A stretch of DNA of 19,526 nucleotides from Brevundimonas sp. Its GTDB lineage: Bacteria; Pseudomonadota; Alphaproteobacteria; Caulobacterales; Caulobacteraceae. Of this stretch, positions 5,768-14,884 are shown piece by piece. Position 1 is the stretch's first letter. The number at the start of each line of letters is the position of its first letter. The DNA lies in the NCBI RefSeq assembly GCF_031082345.1, contig NZ_JAVHLH010000019.1, positions 1 through 19,526 of the forward strand, read 5' to 3'. Under the pieces are notes generated by a model. It had not been told where the DNA came from, did not search any database, and saw only the letters and a list, made by a program, of their open reading frames with translations. Made by a program: the position numbers and the translations under genes.

Positions 5768-7450
5768 CTATGCAGGGGCCGGGTGAGCCGCCTCGACCCG
5801 CTTGCGCGCGGTGGCGAAGGTCTTGACGAAACGCACCCTCTTGAGCCGGTCGCGCGGCGTCGCCTGCATCAGCGATTTCAGCACGGCGTGGCTGGCCCCG
5901 ACGACGATGACCTCGGCGTCATCGCCTTGCATCCTGGCCAACAGGTCGGCGAAGGCGAGCGCCCCGGTGGGGTCCAGCATCGGGACGTCTTCCAGCCGCA
6001 GGATCCAGGTGCGCCGCCGGGTCCCGATCCGGTCCATCGCATCCTTGATCAGGCCGGCGCTGCCGAAGAACAGCGGCCCCCGGAAGGTCAGCACGCCGAC
6101 GTCCTCGGGCAGGCCCTGGTTGGGGGCGTAGCGGCCTTCGCCGATGTCCGGACGGTCGCCCTCGATCAGGGGCGCGCGGCCTTCGAGGGTGGCCAGGGCC
6201 GACATCCGGTGCATGAAGATGAAGGTCGCCAGGGTCATGCCGACGCCGATGGCCACGGTCAGGTCGACCAGCACGGTCAGGCCGAAGGTGGCGAGCAGCA
6301 CCGCCCGGTCGCCGCTTGAGGTGCGCAGGATAAGGCGGAAGCGATGGCTCTCGGCCATGTTCATCGCCACGACCACCAGAATGGCCGCCAGCGCCGCCAT
6401 CGGCACGAACACCATGACCGGCGCCAGCACCAGCATGAAGACCAGCAGGAAGGCCGCGTGCAGCATCCCGGCCACGGGCGTGCGCGCGCCGGCGCGGATG
6501 TTAGTGGCCGTCCGGGCGATGGCGCCGGTGGCGGGCAGGCCGCCGACCGCCGCCGAGGCGATATTGGCCACGCCCTGCGCCGTGAGCTCCATGTTCGAAC
6601 GGTGCCGGCGTCCGGTCATCTGGTCGGCGACCACGGCCGAGAGCAGGGATTCGACCCCGGCCAGAAGGGCGATGGCGAGGGCGCTGGGCAGGACGTCGAC
6701 CGCCTTGCCCCAGGTCCAGAAGGACAGGTCGGGCAGGGGGATGCGCGCGTTCATCTCCCCGAAGCGCGAGCCGATGGTCTCGACCGGGAGGCCGATGGCG
6801 GCGACCGCCACGGCCGCGGCGACGGTGGCGATCAGGAAGCCCGGAGCCTTGGGCGCATGGCGTCGCATCACCAGAATGGCGGCCACGCAGACCGCCGACA
6901 GCGCGACCGCCGGCGGCGTCAGCGTGTCTCGCGCGGCCCAGAGCGCCTGCATCTTGGGTATGAACTCGGCCGGGACCTCCGCGGCCGTCAGTCCCAGAAG
7001 GTCGGGGAGCTGGCTGGCCAGGATGACCACGGCGATGCCGCTGGTGAAGCCGGTGGTGACCGGGTCCGGGATGTATTTGATCAGGCTCCCGACCCGGGCG
7101 AGACCGGCCACGACGAGGATGGAGCCGGCCATCAGGGTGGCCATCAGCAGGCCGTCGTAGCCGTGCTTGCTGATCACGCCGTAGACGATGACCACGAAGG
7201 CGCCCGTCGGCCCGCCGATCTGGAAGCGGCTGCCGCCCAAGGCGGAGATCAGGAAACCCGCCACCACGGCGGTGACCAGGCCCGCCTCGGGCGTCGCCCC
7301 GGAGGCGATGGCCAGGGCCATGGCGAGGGGCAGGGCGACGACGGCGACCGTCAGGCCGGCGATCCCGTCGGCGCGGAAATCGACGAAGCCGTAGCCCTGC
7401 CTCAGGACCGTGACGGTTTTTGGCAGGAACAGTTTCCAGTCAGCGCCCAT
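5768..7450 (-). CDS. SulP family inorganic anion transporter with STAS domain
   Basis: 560 residues: a membrane domain of many hydrophobic helices (~25-420) and a cytoplasmic STAS domain (~449-550). SulP landmarks are FQIGGPTGAF (76-85), YIPDPVTTGFTSGIAVVI (126-143) and the VADQMTGRRHRSNMELTAQGVAN block (274-296) with acidic Glu267 just before it, a key position in SLC26/SulP transporters. The STAS part keeps LEDVPMLDPTG, with DPTG where anti-sigma-antagonist-like domains have D-S/T-x-G. Substrates of the family include sulfate, bicarbonate and dicarboxylates; the sequence does not decide. Its ATG lies inside the end of the XRE regulator gene (11-bp overlap), so expression is coupled to it. 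Confidence 0.92.
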   Translation of the reverse strand: MGADWKLFLPKTVTVLRQGYGFVDFRADGIAGLTVAVVALPLAMALAIASGATPEAGLVTAVVAGFLISALGGSRFQIGGPTGAFVVIVYGVISKHGYDGLLMATLMAGSILVVAGLARVGSLIKYIPDPVTTGFTSGIAVVILASQLPDLLGLTAAEVPAEFIPKMQALWAARDTLTPPAVALSAVCVAAILVMRRHAPKAPGFLIATVAAAVAVAAIGLPVETIGSRFGEMNARIPLPDLSFWTWGKAVDVLPSALAIALLAGVESLLSAVVADQMTGRRHRSNMELTAQGVANIASAAVGGLPATGAIARTATNIRAGARTPVAGMLHAAFLLVFMLVLAPVMVFVPMAALAAILVVVAMNMAESHRFRLILRTSSGDRAVLLATFGLTVLVDLTVAIGVGMTLATFIFMHRMSALATLEGRAPLIEGDRPDIGEGRYAPNQGLPEDVGVLTFRGPLFFGSAGLIKDAMDRIGTRRRTWILRLEDVPMLDPTGALAFADLLARMQGDDAEVIVVGASHAVLKSLMQATPRDRLKRVRFVKTFATARKRVEAAHPAPA

Positions 7451-7709
7451 CGCCCGCCGCCTTCCGCTCGACCAGCCGCACCCCGCGCCCCGTCCCCTGG
7501 CTCGGCGCGCCCTCGGCGATCATCTCGACCCCGGCGTCCGCCAGCGCCGTCACCACCTTCTCCAGACTGTCGACCACCGCCCGCACCGAACCGGGGCAGG
7601 CCTCCATCCGCTGCACCGTCTGCGGCGACAGCCCGGCCAGCCGGGCCAGCTCGCGCTGGTCGATGCCGAGAAGCGCCCGGGCGGCGCGAAGCTGGGGGCC
7701 GGTGATCAT
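7440..7709 (-). CDS. Small XRE-type helix-turn-helix regulator
   Basis: 89 residues from ATG 7709-7707. The frame continues upstream to 7784, but that would put the start inside the predicted promoter and operator. Residues ~5-60 are a Cro/CI-type helix-turn-helix: QLRAARALLGIDQRELARLAGLSPQTVQRMEA, with the recognition helix around SPQTVQRM. VVTALADAGVEMI (52-64) is the typical last helix and strand of the short regulators often encoded beside SulP transporters. It overlaps the SulP start by 11 bp. A long inverted repeat covers its predicted -10, which suggests autorepression and control of the transporter (inference). Confidence 0.8.
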   Translation of the reverse strand: MITGPQLRAARALLGIDQRELARLAGLSPQTVQRMEACPGSVRAVVDSLEKVVTALADAGVEMIAEGAPSQGTGRGVRLVERKAAGDGR

Positions 7710-7720
7710 GAGGGAAGTCT

Positions 7721-7760
7721 CTCTTGTGATAAATGATATATCACCAAGAGTGTCTGACAA
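7721..7760 (-). promoter_or_regulatory. Promoter and inverted-repeat operator of the XRE-SulP operon
   Basis: Reading the minus strand: TTGTCA (7760-7755), 16 bp, then TATCAT (7738-7733), with the XRE ATG 24 bp beyond. A near-perfect inverted repeat, left arm 7721-7731 (ctcttgtgata) and right arm 7739-7750 (tatcaccaagag), spans the -10 and spacer; the arms differ only by one extra G. This is an unusual AT-rich patch in very GC-rich DNA and has the position expected for a repressor site. Confidence 0.65.
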
Positions 7761-7821
7761 CGCAAGTATGACGGATGCGCCCACATCCGAACCTCGGCGA
7801 GGATCTCCCGACCTGCGCCAT

Positions 7822-7857
7822 GGAAAACGGCCCCGGCGGTTCGCCCGCCGGGGCCGT
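7822..7857 (-). terminator. Strong intrinsic terminator after the M13 peptidase
   Basis: Perfect 13-bp arms (7827-7839 and 7845-7857) around a 5-nt loop, almost all G-C pairs, followed on the minus strand by TTTTCC (from 7827 down). It starts 26 bp after the peptidase stop codon. Confidence 0.88.
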
Positions 7858-7883
7858 CCTCAGTCCATAACGAACGCGCCGGC

Positions 7884-9947
7884 CTACCAGATGCGGGCGC
7901 GGGCGTCCGGCGCCAGGTACTGTTCGTCGCCCGGCTGCACGCCGAACGCCTCGTACCAGGCGTCGATGTTACGCACCGTCGCGCCCGCCCGGTACTGGGC
8001 CGGGGCGTGCGGATCGACCGTCACCTGCTGGCGCAGGGCTTCGTCGCGGATGTTCGAACGCCACACCTGGGCCCAGCCCAAGAACACCCGCTGGTCGCCG
8101 GTCAGACCGTTGATCACCGGGGCCGGCTGGCCGTTCAGCGACATGCGGTAGGCGTCCAGCGCCAGCAGCAGCCCGCCGAGGTCGGCGATGTTCTCGCCCA
8201 TGGTCAGGTCGCCGTTGACCGAGGCCCCTTCCAGCGGCGTCAGGGCGGAGTACTGGGCTCCCAGCACCTTGGCGCGTTCCTCGAACTTGGCGGCGTCCTC
8301 GGCCGTCCACCAGTCGCGCAGGGCGCCGTCGCCATCGGTCTTGCGGCCCTGGTCGTCGAAGCCGTGGGTGATCTCGTGACCGATGACGGCGCCGATGCCG
8401 CCATAGTTGACCGCCGGATCGGCGTTCGGATCGAAGAACGGCGCCTGCAGGATGGCGGCGGGGAAGACGATCTCGTTCCGCACCGGATTGTAATAGGCAT
8501 TCACCGTCTGCGGGGTCATGCCCCACTCCAGCGGATTGACCGGCTGGGTCAGCTTGGCGACGTTGAAGGCCCATTCGAAGGCGGCCGACCGCTCGACATT
8601 GCCGTAGAGATCGCCGGGCTCGAGACGCAGGCCGTCGTACTCACGCCATTCGTCCGGATAGCCGATCTTCACCCCGAAGCGGCTCATCTTGTAGAGCGCC
8701 TGTTCCTTGGTCTCGGGGCTCATCCAGTCGAGGCCGCGGATGCGGGCGGTCATGGCGGCGCGCAGATTGGCCACCAGTTCCTCCATCTGGGCCTTGGACT
8801 CGGCGGGGAAGTGACGCGCGACGAACTCGCGGCCCAGGACTTCGCCCAGCGACCCGTCGACCGTCGCCACGCCCCGCTTCCAGCGCGGCTGGTTCTCGGG
8901 CTGCCCGCCCAGGGTCTTGCCGTAGAAGTTGAAGCGGTTGTCGACGAAGGCCGACGACAGATAGGGCGACGCCTGGCTGATCACATGGAAGGCCTGCCAC
9001 GACTGCAGGGTCTCGACCGGCGTCTCGGCGAACACCCGCGCCATGCCGGGGAAGGCGGTGTTGTTGGCGGCGATCAGCACCGGAGCCGCGTCGAGGCTGG
9101 CGCCCTCGGCCCAGGCGGCCCAGTCGAAACCGGGCGCCGTGGTCGTCAGCTCGGCGATCGTGGTCGGATTGTAGATCTTGTCGATCTGGCGGTTCTGGAC
9201 CGCGGTCCAGTGCTGTTCGGCGATGCGGGTCTCGAAGGCGACGATATCCGCGGCCGCCTTCTCATGATCGGGCCAGCCGGCCAGTTCGAGCGCCTTGGCG
9301 ACATAGGCCTGGTAGGCCGCCTTCTGCTCGGTGAAGCTCTCTTCGAGATAGTAGTCGCGGTCCGGCATGCCGAGGCCGCCCTGGACGATGTAGGCGCTGG
9401 TCTTGCGGGCGTCCTGCAGGTCCTCGAAGATCTGCGCGCCGAAGATGGACGAGCCGAAGCCGGCCTGGGTGCGGCCCATCAGGGCGGCGATCTCTTCGCG
9501 GGTGTCGGCCGCGCGGACCTCGGCCAGGTCGGCGTCCAGCGGACTCGCGCCGAGCCGCTCGACCGTCGCCTCGTCCATGAAGCTGCCGTAGAAGGCGCCG
9601 ATGCGGCCGGCGTCCTCGCTGGAGCCCGGGTTGGCGACGCTTTCCTCGATCAGGGTCTTCAGGTTCTCCTGCGAGCGGTCGTGCAGCATGTGGAAGGCGC
9701 CGTACGAGGTGCGGTCCGCCGGGATCGGCGTGTTCTTCAGATAGACGCCGTTGGCGTACAGGTTGAAGTCCGCGCCGGGGCGGACGGACGTGTCCATGCC
9801 AGCCATGTCGAAACCGAACTCGCCGATCGCCGGCTGGGTCGTCGATGGAATCTCGACGATGGGCGGAGCGTTCTGGGCCAGGGCGGCCGGAGCCGCGAGC
9901 AGGAGGACGGCGCTGGCCGCGCAGGCCATAAGGCGAAGTTTGAGCAT
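7884..9947 (-). CDS. Exported M13 family zinc metallopeptidase (neprilysin/PepO-like)
   Basis: 687 residues from ATG 9947, chosen because it starts the signal peptide MLKLRLMACAASAVLLLAAP...ALAQ. The upstream in-frame ATG at 9977 only adds residues before it. M13 landmarks: GADFNLYANG near the N-terminus, VNAYYNPVRNEIVFPAAILQ before the active site, and IGHEITHGFDDQGRKTD containing the zinc motif HEITH (524-528) with Glu525 catalytic. GENIADLGG supplies the third ligand Glu585, and the end is the family-like ARIW. Function: periplasmic or surface cleavage of oligopeptides. It is preceded by a G-rich ribosome-binding stretch and followed by an intrinsic terminator. It could share a message with purN 84 bp upstream, though that gap is large enough for its own promoter. 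Confidence 0.95.
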   Translation of the reverse strand: MLKLRLMACAASAVLLLAAPAALAQNAPPIVEIPSTTQPAIGEFGFDMAGMDTSVRPGADFNLYANGVYLKNTPIPADRTSYGAFHMLHDRSQENLKTLIEESVANPGSSEDAGRIGAFYGSFMDEATVERLGASPLDADLAEVRAADTREEIAALMGRTQAGFGSSIFGAQIFEDLQDARKTSAYIVQGGLGMPDRDYYLEESFTEQKAAYQAYVAKALELAGWPDHEKAAADIVAFETRIAEQHWTAVQNRQIDKIYNPTTIAELTTTAPGFDWAAWAEGASLDAAPVLIAANNTAFPGMARVFAETPVETLQSWQAFHVISQASPYLSSAFVDNRFNFYGKTLGGQPENQPRWKRGVATVDGSLGEVLGREFVARHFPAESKAQMEELVANLRAAMTARIRGLDWMSPETKEQALYKMSRFGVKIGYPDEWREYDGLRLEPGDLYGNVERSAAFEWAFNVAKLTQPVNPLEWGMTPQTVNAYYNPVRNEIVFPAAILQAPFFDPNADPAVNYGGIGAVIGHEITHGFDDQGRKTDGDGALRDWWTAEDAAKFEERAKVLGAQYSALTPLEGASVNGDLTMGENIADLGGLLLALDAYRMSLNGQPAPVINGLTGDQRVFLGWAQVWRSNIRDEALRQQVTVDPHAPAQYRAGATVRNIDAWYEAFGVQPGDEQYLAPDARARIW

Positions 9948-10031
9948 GAAAGCCCCCGATTGGAATCCGGCCGGCAACCTGACTCAACCCCGCGAGGCTG
10001 TCGCGGCGAAAGTCGCCAGATTACAAACTTC

Positions 10032-10625
10032 TCATCTCCGCCGGCAGAAGTCCGCCAGGGCGCGGGGATACAGGTTGTGCTCAGCGGTCAGCACCCGTTG
10101 CGCGAGGCTGGCGGGGATGTCGTCCGCCAGCACCGGAACCGTCGCCTGGGCCAGGATCGGCCCCTCGTCGACGCCCTCGGTGACCAGGTGCACGGTGCAG
10201 CCGGCCTCGACATCGCCCGCCGCCAGCGCCCGCGCGTGGGTGTCCAGTCCCGGGTATTTCGGCAGCAGGCTGGGGTGGATGTTCAGCATCCGGCCCTCCC
10301 ATCGCCGGACCAGCCACGGGGTCAGCAGCCGCATGTAGCCGGCCAGGGCGACGACCTCGACCTCCTGAGCCCGCAGCAGGGCGTCGACGGACTTTTCGTG
10401 CGCCTCGCGATCCTTGCCGAACGGACGGTGGTCGACGACGGCGACCGCCACCCCCTTGTCGCGCGCGACCGCCAGTCCGCCGGCGTCAGGCTTGTTCGAC
10501 ACGACCAGAACGACCTCGAACGGACAGTCGTCGGCCCGGGCGGCGTCGATCAGGGCGGCCATGTTGGAGCCGGCGCCGGATATCAGGACGGCGGCGCGGA
10601 CGCGGCCGGAACGCGGCTCTGGCAT
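10032..10625 (-). CDS. purN: Phosphoribosylglycinamide formyltransferase (GART)
   Basis: 197 residues. It converts GAR plus 10-formyl-THF to FGAR, the third step of de novo purine synthesis. SGAGSNM (16-22) binds the phosphate. Catalytic Asn115 and His117 lie in MLNIHPSLLPKYPGLDTH, and Asp153 in VTEGVDEGPIL; these equal E. coli Asn106, His108 and Asp144 with a constant offset of nine. The ATG at 10625 overlaps the upstream peptidase stop as TGATG, so purN is probably translated by coupling to the M28 gene. In many alphaproteobacteria purN directly follows purM. Here purM lies 2 kb upstream on the same strand with the M28 gene and an opposite-strand gene in between. Confidence 0.97.
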   Translation of the reverse strand: MPEPRSGRVRAAVLISGAGSNMAALIDAARADDCPFEVVLVVSNKPDAGGLAVARDKGVAVAVVDHRPFGKDREAHEKSVDALLRAQEVEVVALAGYMRLLTPWLVRRWEGRMLNIHPSLLPKYPGLDTHARALAAGDVEAGCTVHLVTEGVDEGPILAQATVPVLADDIPASLAQRVLTAEHNLYPRALADFCRRR

Positions 10626-12004
10626 CAGCGCGCGGGCGGAGCGGGGTCGCCGACCGAGACGAACGACCCGGAGGGGCCCGGGAAGACCACCGGGCTCTCG
10701 TAGCCGTCATCCGACACCGCCGAGACGCCGAAGAAGTAGTCGTCGATGACCACGCCCGGCAGCACCAGTTCGGTGGCCGATCCGGCCCAGCGGCTGCGGG
10801 TCCATTGCGGCGCCGTCGTGGGGCGCCACCAGACGCGATAGCCGGCCGCGCCGGGAACGGCCCGCCACTTCACCGTCGTGTCCGGCTTGACCGCGCCCTC
10901 GATGGTCACGTCCAGGGGCGTGGCGGGGGCGTTAGCCAGTGCGGCCATGGCGACGACGTTCAGCCGCGCCACCTGCCCCAGATAGTCGAAGTCCACGCCG
11001 TCGATGGTGTCGCCGTAGTGCACGCCGTCTTTGACCCTCAGGTCCTGGTGCTGGCGGTCGTAGTTTTCAGCGCCTTCTGAAATGCGGACGGCGGGGAAGC
11101 CGTGGCGCAGCATCTCGACCTGGTCGCCGCCGCGGCCGTAGCGGTCGGTGCGATAGATCATCTCGACGTCGAAATTGGTCAGGTAGCGATCAGCGATCGC
11201 GTCGACGAAACGCGCCAGATTGCGCGATGAGGAATCGACCTCGCCGCCGTTGTAGCGCCGGCGCGCCTCCTGGGCCTCGGTCTCCACCGTCTTGGTGCCT
11301 TCCGAGAAGACGCGCACCCGGGTGGTGTCGCGCACGCCCGACTGGCCCTCGGAGTTGCCGACGATGTCGTTGTTCAGATTGGCCTCGACCCGCCAGCCCT
11401 GGGCCTGGGCGTAGTCGGCCAGGATCTTGCCGCCCAGAAGTCCCTGTTCCTCGCCCGACAGGGCGGCATAGACCAGGGTGGCGTCGAACCGGTGCTTCGA
11501 CAGCACCCGCGCCGCCTCCAGGGCGGCCGCCACGCCCGAGGCGTCGTCATTGGCTCCCGGCGCGTCGTCGGTGAAATTCATCACGTCGGTGACCCGGGAA
11601 TCGATATGGCCCGAGATGATGATGACCCGGTTGGGGTCGCCCGTGCCGCGCTGGATGGCGACGACGTTCACGACCTCGGTCGGCGTCGGCACGCGCGGGC
11701 CGGTGATGGTGTCCGAGGGGGTGACGATGGTCAGGCAGCCGCCGCAGTCGCGGCTGATGGCCTCGAATTCGCGTTGGGCCCAGCGCCGGGCGGCGCCGAT
11801 GCCGCGAGTGTCCGACTGCGTTTCGGACATGGTGTGGCGGGTCCCGAAACTCACCATCGCCTCGATGTCCGCGCGCATCCGCTCGGGCCGGACCTCGCCC
11901 GCCACCTGGTGAAGCAGGGCGTGCTCGGGCGAAACGGGGGTCTGGGCCGCGGCGGAGCCCGAAACCAGCATCAGCCCGGTCAGGGCGATCGACAGCGCGC
12001 GCAT
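10625..12004 (-). CDS. Exported M28 family zinc aminopeptidase with fibronectin-like tail
   Basis: 459 residues from ATG 12004, with GAGAGG about 8 nt upstream and a clear signal peptide (cleavage after SGSAAA, ~residue 20). M28 metal ligands in order: His133 (SGHIDSR), Asp153 (GANDDASG, bridging), Glu185-Glu186 (SGEEQG, catalytic and ligand), Asp213 (NNDIVGN), and His319 or His329 (YDRQHQDL/GVHYGDT). This is the di-zinc aminopeptidase set. Residues ~361-445 (VKWRAVPGAAGYRVWWR onward) form a fibronectin type III-like beta domain. It probably digests peptides outside the inner membrane. It shares one base with purN (TGATG), an odd pairing of an exported peptidase with a purine enzyme. The ORF could extend upstream to 12127 but that lacks support. 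Confidence 0.92.
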   Translation of the reverse strand: MRALSIALTGLMLVSGSAAAQTPVSPEHALLHQVAGEVRPERMRADIEAMVSFGTRHTMSETQSDTRGIGAARRWAQREFEAISRDCGGCLTIVTPSDTITGPRVPTPTEVVNVVAIQRGTGDPNRVIIISGHIDSRVTDVMNFTDDAPGANDDASGVAAALEAARVLSKHRFDATLVYAALSGEEQGLLGGKILADYAQAQGWRVEANLNNDIVGNSEGQSGVRDTTRVRVFSEGTKTVETEAQEARRRYNGGEVDSSSRNLARFVDAIADRYLTNFDVEMIYRTDRYGRGGDQVEMLRHGFPAVRISEGAENYDRQHQDLRVKDGVHYGDTIDGVDFDYLGQVARLNVVAMAALANAPATPLDVTIEGAVKPDTTVKWRAVPGAAGYRVWWRPTTAPQWTRSRWAGSATELVLPGVVIDDYFFGVSAVSDDGYESPVVFPGPSGSFVSVGDPAPPAR

Positions 12005-12117
12005 CGGCGACCTCTCAGCGTAGGGAGGCCGGACCTTGCCGGGGCGCAGGACGGCGGTCAATGCGGGCCGCTTGCGCTCGCGCCCTTCCTCCGGGACAGT
12101 GTTCGTCGGAGAACCAG

Positions 12118-12581
12118 ATGCACGCATTGATCCTTGCCGCGGCCCTTGCGGCCTTGGCCCAGAGCCCCGGTCAGGCCACCCGGGATATCGTCGTCGGGGT
12201 CTGCCTTCCGTTCGTCGCCACGGGCGAGGCGTCGGCGGACAATATCGCCCTCGCGGGCCTCGAGCCGCGACCCGGCGGCGACGGCGCCGGGGATCTGCAA
12301 ACCGCCGACGGGCGTCATCTGGTCAAGCTCACCCTCGGCGGCAATGTCGAGGAGGGCACCCTGCGTCGGGCCTGCGAGGTTCAGGCGCGCGCCGGCGGCT
12401 TCGCCCAGGCGCGCGAGGCCGTGGCGGGGCCGCTGGAAAGCGCCGGTTTCACAGCCGTGCCGGATGAGCCGGAGGACTGGCCCGTCTGGACCCGCGGCGG
12501 CGTCACGGCCACCGTTCACCAGAATCCGGGCCGCGCCGCGGTCGTCCGCGTCAGCTATTGGGTGCTCGACGACGAGGCGAG

Positions 12582-12585
<4 letters not shown>
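12118..12585 (+). CDS. Exported protein of unknown function
   Basis: 155 residues from ATG 12118, preceded by GGAGA at 6 nt spacing. [15 protein letters not shown] is a short signal peptide. The mature part is acidic, with two cysteines (in [13 protein letters not shown] and LRRACEVQ), and ends in beta-like strands ([23 protein letters not shown]). I do not recognise a characterised family; codon bias and ribosome site say it is a real gene. It diverges from the M28 gene and converges on purM, with which its stop codon overlaps (CTAG). It is the only plus-strand gene between purN and rnd. It might be a small periplasmic factor; no function is claimed. Confidence 0.75.
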
Positions 12586-13619
<1,034 letters not shown>

Positions 13620-13662
13620 CGGTCACGGGCCTGAATCAGTGGGCGGATTTGTGCGGCGGCTC

Positions 13663-13693
13663 TTGCCACAACCGCATTGCGCGGGGCTATAGC
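13663..13693 (+). promoter_or_regulatory. Predicted promoter of rnd giving a leaderless transcript
   Basis: TATAGC at 13688-13693 stands exactly at -12 to -7 if transcription starts at the A of the rnd ATG (13700). TTGCCA at 13663-13668 could be the -35, with a long 19-bp spacer. There is no Shine-Dalgarno before the ATG, which agrees with a leaderless message. Confidence 0.5.
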
Positions 13694-13699
13694 ATCCGA

Positions 13700-14848
13700 A
13701 TGACGCCCATCACCACCACCGAGGCGCTGCGCGACTTCTGCGCAAAGCTCTCCAACCAGCCCTTCATCACGGTCGACACCGAGTTCATGCGGGAGACGAC
13801 CTATTGGCCGCGCCTGTGCCTGATCCAGGCGGCGTCGGCCACAGACGCGGCTATCATCGATCCGATGGCCGACGGGATCGACCTGTCGCCCTTCCTCGAC
13901 CTGTTGCGCGACGAATCGATCCTCAAGGTCTTCCACGCGGCGCGCCAGGATGTGGAGATCTTCGTCAAACTGGGGGCCATGCCCCGGCCGATGTTCGACA
14001 CCCAGGTCGCCGCCATGGCCGCCGGCTTCGGCGACCAGGTCTCCTATGAGGCGCTGGTCCGCCAGATGCTGCGCCAGGAGGTCGACAAGGGCAGCCGCTT
14101 CACCGACTGGGCCCGCAGGCCCTTGTCCGACGCCCAGCTGGTCTACGCCCTCGGCGACGTCACCCATCTGGCGGCCCTGTTTCCCAAGCTGCGCGACCGG
14201 CTGCAGAAGGACGGCCGTCTCGACTGGGTCACCGCCGAGATGGAGGATCTGACCGATCCGGCCCTTTACGACACGGACCCCGAAAAAGCCTGGAAGCGGC
14301 TGAAACCCAAGAAATATTCGGCTAAATACCTCGCCGCCTTCGTGGCCACGGCGGTGTGGCGCGAGCGCGCGGCGCAGGATCGTGACCAGCCGCGCGGCCG
14401 CATCCTCAAGGACGAGGCCATCGACGAGATCGCGGCCCAGGGGCCGACCGATCCGGACGCCTTCAACCGCCTGCGCTCGGTGCCCAAGGGCTTCGGCGCT
14501 TCGCGTCTCGGCGTCGAACTCTCGACCGAACTGAAGCGGGTGCTGGCCGATCCCGAGGCCCACGCCCCCAAGCTGGAGCGCCCTTCCCACAACCAGCCGG
14601 CCCCGCCGTCGGTGGTTGAACTGCTGAAGGTCCTGCTCAAGGCCAAGAGCGACAACGCCGGCGTGGCCACCAAGCTGCTGGCCAATGTCGCCGACCTCGA
14701 GAAGATCGCGCTGGACGACGAGGCCGACGTCGACGCCCTGAAGGGCTGGCGCCGCCAGCTGTTCGGCGAGGACGCGCTGAAGCTGAAGCGCGGCGAGATC
14801 GCCCTGGTGCTGAACGGCGCCCGGGTCGAGGTGGTCGAGATCGAATAA
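13700..14848 (+). CDS. rnd: Ribonuclease D
   Basis: 382 residues. A 3'-5' exoribonuclease that trims tRNA and other stable RNA precursors. The DEDD-y catalytic set is complete: Asp26 and Glu28 (VDTEFMRE), Asp84 (FHAARQDVEIF), and Tyr149 with Asp153 (YALGDVTHL). Residues ~205-285 (YLAAFVATAVWRERAAQDRDQPRGRILKDEAI) are the HRDC RNA-binding domain and ~300-360 a second helical domain, as in full-length RNase D. The start is ATG 13700, where the family N-terminus begins; an upstream in-frame ATG at 13649 lies before the -10. It diverges from purM and is closed by a perfect bidirectional terminator. Confidence 0.96.
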   Translation: MTPITTTEALRDFCAKLSNQPFITVDTEFMRETTYWPRLCLIQAASATDAAIIDPMADGIDLSPFLDLLRDESILKVFHAARQDVEIFVKLGAMPRPMFDTQVAAMAAGFGDQVSYEALVRQMLRQEVDKGSRFTDWARRPLSDAQLVYALGDVTHLAALFPKLRDRLQKDGRLDWVTAEMEDLTDPALYDTDPEKAWKRLKPKKYSAKYLAAFVATAVWRERAAQDRDQPRGRILKDEAIDEIAAQGPTDPDAFNRLRSVPKGFGASRLGVELSTELKRVLADPEAHAPKLERPSHNQPAPPSVVELLKVLLKAKSDNAGVATKLLANVADLEKIALDDEADVDALKGWRRQLFGEDALKLKRGEIALVLNGARVEVVEIE

Positions 14849-14849
14849 G

Positions 14850-14879
14850 AAAAGGGCCGCTCGAAAGAGCGGCCCTTTT
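14850..14879. terminator. Perfect bidirectional terminator between rnd and cyclophilin
   Basis: 13-bp arms, 14850-14862 (aaaagggccgctc) and 14867-14879 (gagcggccctttt), around a GAAA tetraloop. The A-run on one side and T-run on the other provide a U-tract in both directions. It starts one base after the rnd stop and lies 5 bp from the cyclophilin stop. Confidence 0.92.
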
Positions 14880-14884
14880 GGTAT

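Noticed and set aside
3705..5786. A 693-codon plus-strand open frame antisense to the ABC-F gene
   Set aside because: The ABC-F reading has complete ATPase motifs. The antisense frame has the composition of a shadow and runs out of frame through the real ndk gene.
7710..7784. Extension of the XRE regulator to an upstream ATG at 7784 (114 residues)
   Set aside because: The extra 25 residues are encoded by the predicted promoter and inverted repeat, have no helix-turn-helix similarity, and the family N-terminus begins at the ATG at 7709.
9948..10031. Short GGCGA-CTT-TCGCC and CCGCG-CGCGG hairpins after purN considered as a terminator
   Set aside because: Stems of five pairs with no T-run; not enough to call in DNA of this GC content.
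8007..10703. An 898-codon open frame on the plus strand
   Set aside because: It is antisense to the M13 and purN genes, shows no recognisable domain and has a repetitive Gly/Arg/Val/Leu composition. Long antisense frames are expected in high-GC coding DNA.
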